A stretch of DNA of 64,000 nucleotides. Source: Dyella_B humi. GTDB lineage: Bacteria > Pseudomonadota > Gammaproteobacteria > Xanthomonadales > Rhodanobacteraceae. A program made the translations under genes and the position numbers. The stretch is taken from assembly GCF_044904605.1 (NCBI RefSeq), contig NZ_JADIKI010000022.1:1302001-1366000 (forward strand). The letters run 5' to 3'. Of the stretch, positions 9,001-17,820 are shown one piece after another; position 1 is the first letter of the stretch, and every line of letters starts with the position of its first letter. The notes under the pieces were generated by a model. The model had not been told where the DNA came from. It saw only the letters and a list, made by a program, of their open reading frames with translations, and ran no database searches.

Positions 9001-12000
9001 CTTCGCCAATGGCGCCAAGGCCGGCAACTACACGTTCAACACCAGCGTCGTCGGCAGCGGCCACATCACCCCCGCGCCGCTGACGGTGACCATCAACGGC
9101 AATCCCACGCGCACGTATGACGGCGCCAGCGATACGTCGGCCACGCTGTCCGGCGGCAACTACACGCTGTCGGGCGTGATTCCGGGCGAAAGCATCACGC
9201 TGAACGGCCCGGCCACGGGCAACTACTACGACACCGCCAACGGCGCTGCCCCGGGTCCAGGCAGCTACGAGGGCAACGCCGGCACGTGGGGCGTTGTCGC
9301 CGCGCTGTCCAGCGGCAACTACACGGCCAACGGCAGCACCTTGCTGTCGAACTACTCGTTGCCGACCCTGGCGTTGGGTTACGGCACCATCACGCCCGCA
9401 GGATTGACGGGCATACTCGTCACGGGAGCCAGCGGCAGCAAGGTCTACGACGGCACCAACACGATCGCCATCACCGGATCGAGCACCACCAACCCCGGTT
9501 CGGTTCCGCTGGGAAGTGCGGTTCTTGTACTCGGCGGCGCGCAGGCCGGCGACAGCGGCATCGCGCTGTCCGCGAGCGCGAATCTCACCGGCTTTTTCGC
9601 CAGCGCCAACGTCGGCTCGCAGCCGCTCAGCGTCAGCAATTTAACGTTGGCGGATTTCACCTGCACCGGTTGCTCCGCCAACTGGCAGACCAACTACACC
9701 TTCCCGGAGAGCGTCACCGGTACTGGCAGCATCGTTGCCAAGACTCTGTACATCACGCTCAACGGCGTCACCAAGCAGTACGACGGCAACACGACGGTGC
9801 TGCCGCTCTCCAACGGCAACTTCACCGTTTACGGCTACGTTGACAACAACACCAGCGGCACGAAGGATAGCGGTTGGGTCAGTGGCGAGGGCGCCACCAT
9901 CACGCCCACGGCATCGTTCACCTATGCGTCGCCGAACGTGGTTCGCGACGTCAACGGCAACGTGCTCAGCAATCAGATCGGCGTTACCGGCACGCTCACG
10001 CAGAACAACTACGCTGCCAACGGCAGCACACTGCTGACCAACTACAACCTGGTCTACAACGTGAGCGGCATGGGCACCATTACGCCGGCGCCGCTGTACG
10101 TCACCGGCGTCTATGCGCAGAACAAGGTCTACGACACGACCAACAGCGCCACCGTCAACATCGTCAACGGCCAGTTGGCCGGCCTTGCCGACGTGGACAA
10201 GAACAACAGCGCCATCACGCTGACCATCGGCACCACCACCACTGGCAGCATCGCCGGCAATGGCACCGTCACCGGTTCGACCGTCGCCGGCACGTTCGCG
10301 TCGTCGGAGGCGGGCAACGGCCAGACGGTGTCTACGCTCTTCAGTCTTGGCGGCACCTCGGCCGGCAATTACAACCTGGTGCAGCCTGCTCTCGCCGCCA
10401 ACATCACGCAGGCGCCGTTGATCATCAGTGGCATCGTCGCCAACGGCAAGGTATACGACGGCACCACCACTGCCACGTTCGGTGCCAACAACAGCTTCAC
10501 GTTCGATACCCAGAACGCCACGCTCAGCGGCTTCGTGGGCGCGGACAACACGAACGACGTCACGTTGTCGGCCACGGGTACCACCGGCACGTTCAGCACG
10601 GCCAACGTCGGCAACAGCCTCAGCGTCACCGGCGTCAACGGCTTTTCGCTGAGTGCCGGCACGGCTGGCGACAAGTCCAATGACTACTATGTGGTGAATC
10701 CCACCGGACTGACCGCCAGCATCACGCCGCGGCCGCTCAGCGTCACCATCACCGGCAACCCCACCAAGGTTTACGACGGCAGTACTTCCGCGACGCTCAC
10801 CGCAGGCGACTACACCATCGGCGCCGTCGCAGGGAATTCCAACAGCGGCTGGGTGAGCGGGCAGGGCGCCACGCTCCCGCAGTCGGCGACGGCGAGTTAT
10901 GCGTCACCCAATGTCAATGGCGTCAATGGCAGCGTGGTCAATTCGACCCTGGTGTCGTCCGACTGGAAGGTCGACAACGCCAGCACCTTGCTGTCGAACT
11001 ACATCCTGCCAACGACGGCGACGGGTACTGGCACCATCACGCCTTATGTGCTGAACCTCAGCGCCACGCGCGTGTACGACGCCACCACCAACATCTATTC
11101 CAGCCTTTCCGGCAACGTCACCAATGCCGACAACGCCAACACGTTCGGCACCTTGACCGGTCTCAACGGCGACCAGTTCACCGTGACTGGCACGGGCGCG
11201 ACGACGAGCAAGAATGTCGGCACCTACACCTCCGGCGCCGGCTCGTTCACCCTTGGTTCGCTGGCGCTGGCCAACGCCGGCAGCAACGCCGCCACGGAGT
11301 TGGCCAGCAACTACACCCTGGTCGGCGGCACGGACAGCTACACCATCACCAAGGCCCCGTTGAACATCACCGGCGCATCGGTGACCGCGAAGGTTTACGA
11401 CGGCAGCGCCAGCGCGACGGTGACCGGCGCGACGATCACATCAGGCAACGCGTCCGGCGACGTGCTGACTGGCGACAACGTCCAGGTGAGCAGCGGCAAC
11501 ATCGCCGGCACGTTCAACAACAAGAACGCCGGCACAGGCAAAGCAGTCACCATCAACAGTGGGGACATCACCGGCACCGATGCCGGCAACTACACCATCG
11601 TGCAGCCGTCGGGCCTGACCGGCACCATCAACCAGCGCCCGGTCACCTTGAGCGGCGTGCGCTCGTACGACGGCACGACCACGGTGACCGGCAACAGCGG
11701 CGCCATCACCTGGGCGGCGCCCGGTGCCGTGGCCGGCAATGCGAATTCCGGCGTGGTGTCCGGCGACTCGGTCACGGTGAACGGCGGCAGCGGCTCGGTG
11801 TCGCTCGCGAACGTGGGAACGTACAACTCCGACGGTTCGGGCAGCGGTACGTTCACCGCTACCGGCTTGACCTTGAGCAATTCCAACTACGCGATTGCAT
11901 CGACGGGCAACCAGTTCCAGATCACGCCCTACGTGATCAACTTCACCGGTTCGAGCACCTACACCGGCAACACCACGGTCAGCATCAGCAACGGCAACTT

Positions 12001-15000
12001 CTCCAATGGCAGCAATACCGTTTCCGTCACCAATGGCAGCTTCGCCACGGGCGTCCTTGGCGAAACGCTGACCCTCGATGGCCCCTACACGCTGGCCAAC
12101 AGCGGCAATGCCGGCACCCACACCATGACGGTGAATGCCGTCAGCGGCGCCGGCCTGACCCTTGCCAACGGCAGCGGCACCGCCAGCAACTATGAAATCG
12201 GTACCGTCACGTACACGGTCAACCCCTACGTGCTCAGCTTCAGCGGCTCGCGCGCATACGACGGCACCACGAACGTCAATGGCAGCGATCTCCTTGACGC
12301 GACGACTGGCAGCGCGACGCTGGGCACCGCCACTTTCACCGGCCTCAACGGCGACACGTTCACCGTAAGCGGCGCGGGATCGTTGAGCAACGCGAACAAG
12401 GGCAACTACGGTGGCAACGCCAGCGGCACCAGCGGCACGCCTAGCGGCACCACGCAGATCGGCGTCAGCGGACTGACGCTGACTGGCACCGGTGCCAACG
12501 CAGGCACCGAACTGGCCAGCAATTACACCTTCGTGGGCGGCAACGACACGTATGACGTCAACGCGAAGCTGGTCACCATCAGCGGCACGCGCGTGTACGA
12601 CGGCCAAACCGATGCCAGCGGCCAAGCGGGCACCACCTGGCTGGTCAACGGCGTGACCAGCGGCGATGCGTCGAACGTGATCGTGAGCGGCACCGGCTCG
12701 GTGTCGAGCGCGAACATCGGTACCTACAACAACGCGGGAACCGGTGGCAAACAGTTCACTTCATCCGGCCTGAGCCTTTCCGGCAGCGCCTCCGGCAACT
12801 ACACGCTGGAGACCACAGGCAACACGTTCACCATCAACCCGTTTGTGATCAACCTGACCGGTACGCGCACGTACGACGGCACGACCAACATCTATAGCGA
12901 CGGCACTAGCGGCAGCAGCTTCGCCGCCATCACCGGTTTGAACGGCGACACATTCACGCTGAGCGGTGAAGGTTCGACGTCAGGCAAGGACGTGAACGGC
13001 GGGACGGCGTACACGGGCAGCGGCTTCAACTTGGGTACGCTGGCGCTGGTTGGCGCCAACGTCAGCAACTACACACTGGTGGGTGGCACGGACAAGTACA
13101 CGCTGACCCCGCTGGCGATCACCGTGGGCGCGACGGCGGCGAACAAGGTGTACGACGGCGCGGGCACCGCAACGGTGACCTCGCTCACCAGTGGCGGCGT
13201 ATTGGCTGGCGATACAGTGAACTTCACCGACACCGGTGCGAGTTTCGCCAGCCCGAACGTAGCCCACGATACCAACGGCAACGTGATTGCGCAGACGGTG
13301 ACGGTGAGCGGCATCGCCGCGAGCGGCGCGAATGCGGGCGACTACACCGTCAACACCACGGCGACCACCACGGCTACAATCTCGCCGTACGTGTTGAGCT
13401 TGAGCGGTACGCGTCAATACGACGGCACGGCGAACGTCAATGGCGGCGATCTGGGTACGTTGAGTGGCGTCAATGGCGACCAGTTCACGGTGAGCGGGCA
13501 AGGCACGTCGTACAGCGCGAACGCAGGGACCTATAGCGCCACCACCTTGTCGGGCGCGCCCACCAGCACGCAGCAGATTGGCGTGAACGGGCTGACGCTG
13601 AACAGCGCGGGCGCCAACTCGGGCACGGAACTGGCCGGCAACTACACGCTGGCCGGCACGCCGACAAATGGCCGGACGGACACGTACACGATCAGTCCGA
13701 AGGTGTTGAACCTCACCGGCTCTCGCACTTACGACGGCACGACGAACATCTATAGCGATGGCACCAGCGGCAGCAGCTTCGACGCCATCACGGGTATCGG
13801 TACCGACACGTTTACGCTAAGCGGTGAAGGTTCGATATCGAGCAAGGACGTGAACGGTGGGGCAGCGTACACGGGCAGCGGCTTCAACTTGGGCACGCTG
13901 GCGCTGGTTGGCGCCAACGCCAGCAACTACACACTGGTAGGCGGCACGGACAAGTACACGCTCACGCCGCTGGCCATCACCGTGGGCGCGACGGCGGCGA
14001 ACAAGGTGTACGACGGCACGGGCATCGCGACGGTGACCTCGCTCACCAGCGGCGGCGTATTGGCTGGCGATACAGTGAACTTCACCGACACCGGTGCGAG
14101 TTTCGCCAGCCCGAACGTGGCCCACGATACCAACGGCAACGTGATTGCGCAGACGGTGACGGTGAGCGGCGTCGCCGCGAGCGGTGCGAATGCGGGCGAC
14201 TACACCGTCAACAACACCACGGCCACTACCACGGCCAGCATCACGCCGCTGGCATTGAACCTGACGGGTTCGCGCACCTACGACGGCACGACGAACATCT
14301 ACAGCGACGGCACTAGCGGTAGCAGCTTCTCCGCCATCACCGGTTTGAACGGCGATACGTTCACGCTGAGCGGTGAAGGTTTGACGTCGGGCAAGGACGT
14401 GAACGGTGGCACGGCATACACGGGCACCGGTTCGACGACGAGCACGACGCAAGGCTTCAACCTGGGCACGCTGGGGTTGGTTGCCGTTGGCAGCGCCAAC
14501 GTCGGCAACTACACACTGGTGGGCGGCACGGACTCGTACACGCTCACGCCGCTGGCTATCACCGTAGGCGCAACGGCGGCGAACAAGGTGTACGACGGTA
14601 CGAGCACCGCAACGGTGACCTCGCTCACCAGCGGCGGCGTATTGGCTGGCGACACGGTGAACTTCACCGACACCGGTGCGAGCTTCGCCAGCCCGAACGT
14701 AGCCCACAATACCAATGGCAACGTGATTGCGCAGACGGTGACGGTGAGCGGCGTCGCCGCGAGCGGCGCGAATGCGGGCGACTACAAAGTCAATACCACA
14801 GCCACTACCGCGGCCAGCATCACGCCGCTGGCAGTGAACCTGACGGGTTCGCGCACTTACGACGGCACGACCCATATCTACAGCGACGGCACCAGCGGCA
14901 GCAGCTTCGCCGCCATCACCGGTTTGAACGGCGACACATTCACGTTGAGCGGTGAAGGTTCGACGTCAGGCAAGGACGTGAATGGCGGCACGGCGTACAC

Positions 15001-17782
15001 GGGCACCGGTTCGACGACGAGCACGACGCAGGGCTTCAACCTGGGCACGCTGGGGCTGGTTGGCGTCGGCAGCGCCATCGCCGGCAACTACACACTGGTG
15101 GGTGGCACGGACAAGTACACGCTGACCCCGCTGGCGATCACCGTGGCCGCGACGGCGGCGAACAAGGTGTACGACGGCACGGGCACCGCAACGGTGACCT
15201 CGCTCACCAGCGGCGGCGTATTGGCTGGCGATACAGTGAACTTCACCGACACCGGTGCGAGTTTCGCCAGCCCGAACGTGGCCCACGATACCAACGGCAA
15301 CGTGATTGCGCAGACGGTGACGGTGAGCGGCGTCGCCGCGAGTGGCGCGAATGCGGGCGACTACACCATCAACACCACCGCAACCACCACGGCCACGATC
15401 TCGCCGTACGTGCTGGGCTTCAGCGGCACGCGTCAGTACGACGGCACGGCGAACGTCAATGGCGGCAATCTGGGTACGTTGAGTGGCGTCAATGGCGACC
15501 AGTTCACGGTGAGCGGGCAAGGCACGTCGTACAGCGCGAACGCAGGGACCTACAGCGCCACCACCTTGTCGGGCGCGCCCACCAGCACGCAGCAGATTGG
15601 CGTGAACGGGCTGACGCTGAACAGCGCGGGCGCCAACTCGGGCACGGAACTGGCCGGCAACTACACGCTGGCCGGCACGCCGACGAATGGCCAGAGGGAC
15701 ACGTACACGATCAGTCCGATGGTGTTGAACCTCACCGGTACGCGCACGTACGACGGCACGACGAAGATCTACAGCGGTGGCACCAGCGGCAGCAGCTTCG
15801 CTCCCATCACCGGTTTGAACGGCGACACGTTCACGCTGAGCGGTGAAGGTTCGACGTCAGGCAAGGACGTGAACGGCGGCACGGCGTACACGGGCACCGG
15901 CTTCAACCTGGGCACGCTGGGGCTGGTTGGCGTCGGCAGCGCCAACGCCAGCAACTACACACTGGTAGGCGGCACCGACTCGTACACGCTGACGCCGGCC
16001 ATGTTGACGGTGGTCGGTACCACCGTCAGCACCAAGACCTACGACGGCACCACCGCGGCGACCCTGAGCAATGCGACATTGAGCGGCGTGCTGGGTAACG
16101 ACCAGGTGACGCTGGGCAACGCCACCAGCGGCACGTTCGCCACGCCAAATGCGGGCACGAACATCGGCGTGACTGCGAGCACAATGACGATCGGTGGCAG
16201 CGACGCGGGCGACTACACATTGGTGCAGCCCACTGGTCTCACCGGCACGATCACACCGGTCGTGCTCAACTTGATCGGCACGCGCGTATACGACGGCATG
16301 ACGGATGCCAACGCCAACTTGTTCGGCAGTACCGGCGTGCTCACCGGCGTGAATGGCGAAACCGTCGACGTCAGCGGTTCGGGTGTGCTTGCTAGCAAGC
16401 ATGTCGGTACGCAGTCGTTCGCCAATCTCGGCACGCTGGTGTTGGGCAACGGCACGGGCCTGGCCAGCAACTACACCCTGGTGGGTGGTACTGACCAAGT
16501 GACTGTCATGCCGCTGGCTATCACGGTCAACGCTACTGGCCACAACAAGACCTACAACGGCAATGCCACGGCCGGCGTCACGCTCTCCAGCAACGGCGTG
16601 CTCGCTGGCGACACGGTGAACTTCAACGACGGCGCAGCCAACTTCAGTTCGCCCAACGCTGGCAGCAACGTCGCGATCACGGTCACTGGCATTGGCGCCA
16701 CCGGTGCTGACGCCGGCGACTACAGCTTCAACACCACGGCCACTACCAGCGCGACCATCAACCCGTACGTGCTCAGCCTCACCAGCACGCGCGTGTACAA
16801 CGGCACCATCGGCGCCAACGCCAACTTGTTCGGCAACAACGGCGTGCTCACCGGTGTGAATGGTGAAACGGTGAACCTCAGCGGTTCGGGCGTGCTCACC
16901 AGCAAGAATGTGGGCTCGCAGCGCGCGTTCGCCAACACCGGTTCGCTGGTGCTGGGCAATGGCACGGGCCTGGCCGGCAACTACACGCTGGCCGGCGGCA
17001 CTGATTGGGTGAGCGTTACGCCGGCCACGCTGGCGGTGATCGACACGACGACCACCAATCGCGTCTATGACGGTACCAACGTCGATGCGCTGAGCGGTTC
17101 GACGCTGAGCGGCGTGTTCGGTAACGACAACGTTGTACTCGGCAATGACACCACTGGCCTGTTCGGCAACAAGAACGTCGGCAACGGCAAGGCGGTGAGC
17201 ACGGCGATGACGATCAGTGGCGGCGATGCCAGCAATTACATCCTGGTGCAGCCCACGGGCCTCACCGCCGATGTCACGCCACTGCCGATCATGGTCACGG
17301 CCACCGGCACCAACCGCATGTACAACGGGCAGACGGGCGACGTGATCACGCTCAGCACCAACGGCGTGCTGTCGGGCGATCAACTGAGTCTCACGGACAG
17401 TTCGGCCAACTTTGCCGATCCGTACGTGGGCAACAACAAGACCGTCACCGTGAGCGGTATTGCGGCGCTGGGCGCGGATGCGGCGAACTACCTGATCGTG
17501 GATCCGGTGACCACCACCACCGCCAACATCACCAGTGCCGGCTTCGACGGCAGCGGCGTGCAGGGCAGCTGGATCGCGCAGTTGCAAGGTGGGCTGGAGC
17601 CAGCGGCGATCGCTACGCCGTATGGCTCGACCGATTCGGATACGGTCGGCGTCTACACCGGCAATCACCAGCTCAAGCATCGCCCGATCGAACGCAACCG
17701 TGCACGTTCGGACTTCCGTACCGGCCTGTCTCTGCAATTCCAAAACGGTGGCGTGCGTCTGCCCTCGGACGCCTCGCCATGA
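6098..17782 (+). CDS. Giant two-partner secretion exoprotein (TpsA) with 34 YDG/MBG-type repeats
   Basis: About 3,894 residues. A signal peptide-like hydrophobic stretch (FAVLSLLATALGMTSLAYAS) is followed by a filamentous-haemagglutinin-type TPS domain, recognisable from GGQIVGGSGQI, SLNWQSFNIAPDQTVNF, AINRIF and INPNGVLFGQSA. After a beta-helical region and the segment GTWLVDPTDFTIA, the rest is a chain of about 90-residue units each marked by a K/R-x-Y-[DN]-G-x-[TS] motif; I counted 34 by eye (one degenerate, YTG). This is the architecture of MBG/YDG-repeat surface adhesins. I see no membrane anchor at the C-terminus. The ATG at 6098 is preferred; in-frame sequence back to 5915 looks non-coding. 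The stop overlaps the TpsB frame (ATGA). Expected role: secreted or surface-retained adhesion or matrix protein. Confidence 0.92.
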   Translation: MSSKCRPCRNRLEWRDAALSDATPVITSDAPARRHAVGRRFAVLSLLATALGMTSLAYASGGPTGGQIVGGSGQIQQIGNTTTIRQNSPTLSLNWQSFNIAPDQTVNFLQPGSNAIAINRIFSSTPSEIYGHLNANGQVWLINPNGVLFGQSAQVNVGGLVASTLDFDDSTLASDNRRFSGSGKGSIINRGSLTASNGGYIALLGNQVSNQGVVTAQLGTVAMGGGSAVTLTFSGNQVVHLQVDQSTLNNLVENRQLIVADGGRVIMTAGAKDSLLASVVNNTGVVQAQTVQNHNGEITLLGGMTAGQVNVGGTLDASAPNGGNGGAIETSGAQVHIADGAVITTKAAGGKDGTWLVDPTDFTIAASGGDITATNLETQLANGNVAFTSANGASGTSGNVNVNQAVTWSANTTLTLTASNNVNLNAAITNTGASGKTVLNAGNAFVNNVGASGLGGNWAIYSASPTATGEKLGGLAPNFIQYNAPIGTAAAATGNGVFYSLAPTLSVSGVTGTVSKTYDGTTSASLAASNLSTSGLINGDTIASAAGTYSQSDVGTGLTVTSPSSIAGFNIVNGSTPVYGYTLSGASKTANIGQIIAAQLYATIIGDPTKVYDGTTTATLTSANYYITGLAAGQSITVNQPSSVGYASADVNTNGGTTPGGGRVAVNASFTSTNFVVGSGTKLSNYILPTATSITSAALAQDATAGYGIITPAPVQLSGVLTTNKTYDQTTNDTLDTSNANIYGVLSTDHVTLDKSNAVGIFASANAGNNIAVALSGFALVDTTDSAGVAATKVADYQLIAPTNLTADIARYALTVSGITANNKTYDGTTADTLNTSGAQLSPALNGDSVHLTGSATGTFSQSDAGTGLAVAVNGLSVDNSNYTVNAPTGLTANITPRVLDIEFSGSADKIYDGTNYATLSTGNFTVANVVSGQTVSVNQAPAVYSGASAPNVGTDTVTAMLQSSDLTFANGAKAGNYTFNTSVVGSGHITPAPLTVTINGNPTRTYDGASDTSATLSGGNYTLSGVIPGESITLNGPATGNYYDTANGAAPGPGSYEGNAGTWGVVAALSSGNYTANGSTLLSNYSLPTLALGYGTITPAGLTGILVTGASGSKVYDGTNTIAITGSSTTNPGSVPLGSAVLVLGGAQAGDSGIALSASANLTGFFASANVGSQPLSVSNLTLADFTCTGCSANWQTNYTFPESVTGTGSIVAKTLYITLNGVTKQYDGNTTVLPLSNGNFTVYGYVDNNTSGTKDSGWVSGEGATITPTASFTYASPNVVRDVNGNVLSNQIGVTGTLTQNNYAANGSTLLTNYNLVYNVSGMGTITPAPLYVTGVYAQNKVYDTTNSATVNIVNGQLAGLADVDKNNSAITLTIGTTTTGSIAGNGTVTGSTVAGTFASSEAGNGQTVSTLFSLGGTSAGNYNLVQPALAANITQAPLIISGIVANGKVYDGTTTATFGANNSFTFDTQNATLSGFVGADNTNDVTLSATGTTGTFSTANVGNSLSVTGVNGFSLSAGTAGDKSNDYYVVNPTGLTASITPRPLSVTITGNPTKVYDGSTSATLTAGDYTIGAVAGNSNSGWVSGQGATLPQSATASYASPNVNGVNGSVVNSTLVSSDWKVDNASTLLSNYILPTTATGTGTITPYVLNLSATRVYDATTNIYSSLSGNVTNADNANTFGTLTGLNGDQFTVTGTGATTSKNVGTYTSGAGSFTLGSLALANAGSNAATELASNYTLVGGTDSYTITKAPLNITGASVTAKVYDGSASATVTGATITSGNASGDVLTGDNVQVSSGNIAGTFNNKNAGTGKAVTINSGDITGTDAGNYTIVQPSGLTGTINQRPVTLSGVRSYDGTTTVTGNSGAITWAAPGAVAGNANSGVVSGDSVTVNGGSGSVSLANVGTYNSDGSGSGTFTATGLTLSNSNYAIASTGNQFQITPYVINFTGSSTYTGNTTVSISNGNFSNGSNTVSVTNGSFATGVLGETLTLDGPYTLANSGNAGTHTMTVNAVSGAGLTLANGSGTASNYEIGTVTYTVNPYVLSFSGSRAYDGTTNVNGSDLLDATTGSATLGTATFTGLNGDTFTVSGAGSLSNANKGNYGGNASGTSGTPSGTTQIGVSGLTLTGTGANAGTELASNYTFVGGNDTYDVNAKLVTISGTRVYDGQTDASGQAGTTWLVNGVTSGDASNVIVSGTGSVSSANIGTYNNAGTGGKQFTSSGLSLSGSASGNYTLETTGNTFTINPFVINLTGTRTYDGTTNIYSDGTSGSSFAAITGLNGDTFTLSGEGSTSGKDVNGGTAYTGSGFNLGTLALVGANVSNYTLVGGTDKYTLTPLAITVGATAANKVYDGAGTATVTSLTSGGVLAGDTVNFTDTGASFASPNVAHDTNGNVIAQTVTVSGIAASGANAGDYTVNTTATTTATISPYVLSLSGTRQYDGTANVNGGDLGTLSGVNGDQFTVSGQGTSYSANAGTYSATTLSGAPTSTQQIGVNGLTLNSAGANSGTELAGNYTLAGTPTNGRTDTYTISPKVLNLTGSRTYDGTTNIYSDGTSGSSFDAITGIGTDTFTLSGEGSISSKDVNGGAAYTGSGFNLGTLALVGANASNYTLVGGTDKYTLTPLAITVGATAANKVYDGTGIATVTSLTSGGVLAGDTVNFTDTGASFASPNVAHDTNGNVIAQTVTVSGVAASGANAGDYTVNNTTATTTASITPLALNLTGSRTYDGTTNIYSDGTSGSSFSAITGLNGDTFTLSGEGLTSGKDVNGGTAYTGTGSTTSTTQGFNLGTLGLVAVGSANVGNYTLVGGTDSYTLTPLAITVGATAANKVYDGTSTATVTSLTSGGVLAGDTVNFTDTGASFASPNVAHNTNGNVIAQTVTVSGVAASGANAGDYKVNTTATTAASITPLAVNLTGSRTYDGTTHIYSDGTSGSSFAAITGLNGDTFTLSGEGSTSGKDVNGGTAYTGTGSTTSTTQGFNLGTLGLVGVGSAIAGNYTLVGGTDKYTLTPLAITVAATAANKVYDGTGTATVTSLTSGGVLAGDTVNFTDTGASFASPNVAHDTNGNVIAQTVTVSGVAASGANAGDYTINTTATTTATISPYVLGFSGTRQYDGTANVNGGNLGTLSGVNGDQFTVSGQGTSYSANAGTYSATTLSGAPTSTQQIGVNGLTLNSAGANSGTELAGNYTLAGTPTNGQRDTYTISPMVLNLTGTRTYDGTTKIYSGGTSGSSFAPITGLNGDTFTLSGEGSTSGKDVNGGTAYTGTGFNLGTLGLVGVGSANASNYTLVGGTDSYTLTPAMLTVVGTTVSTKTYDGTTAATLSNATLSGVLGNDQVTLGNATSGTFATPNAGTNIGVTASTMTIGGSDAGDYTLVQPTGLTGTITPVVLNLIGTRVYDGMTDANANLFGSTGVLTGVNGETVDVSGSGVLASKHVGTQSFANLGTLVLGNGTGLASNYTLVGGTDQVTVMPLAITVNATGHNKTYNGNATAGVTLSSNGVLAGDTVNFNDGAANFSSPNAGSNVAITVTGIGATGADAGDYSFNTTATTSATINPYVLSLTSTRVYNGTIGANANLFGNNGVLTGVNGETVNLSGSGVLTSKNVGSQRAFANTGSLVLGNGTGLAGNYTLAGGTDWVSVTPATLAVIDTTTTNRVYDGTNVDALSGSTLSGVFGNDNVVLGNDTTGLFGNKNVGNGKAVSTAMTISGGDASNYILVQPTGLTADVTPLPIMVTATGTNRMYNGQTGDVITLSTNGVLSGDQLSLTDSSANFADPYVGNNKTVTVSGIAALGADAANYLIVDPVTTTTANITSAGFDGSGVQGSWIAQLQGGLEPAAIATPYGSTDSDTVGVYTGNHQLKHRPIERNRARSDFRTGLSLQFQNGGVRLPSDASP
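12840..15990 (+). repeat. Recent amplification of repeat units inside the exoprotein gene
   Basis: Near-identical DNA units occur in the order A-B-C-A-B-A-B-A-B-C-A. Judged by the YDG codon, A units fall near 12872, 13729, 14279, 14858 and 15748; B units near 13149, 14008, 14589 and 15169; C units near 13418 and 15437. Spacings are about 277-311, 269 and 311 bases. Two of the A units share a 30-base insertion encoding GTGSTTSTTQ-type sequence. Flanking repeats are much more diverged, so this block was duplicated recently. Confidence 0.85.
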
Positions 17783-17820
17783 CAAATCATTACAAGCTGA
17801 CCTACCGCCCCGGTGAACCC

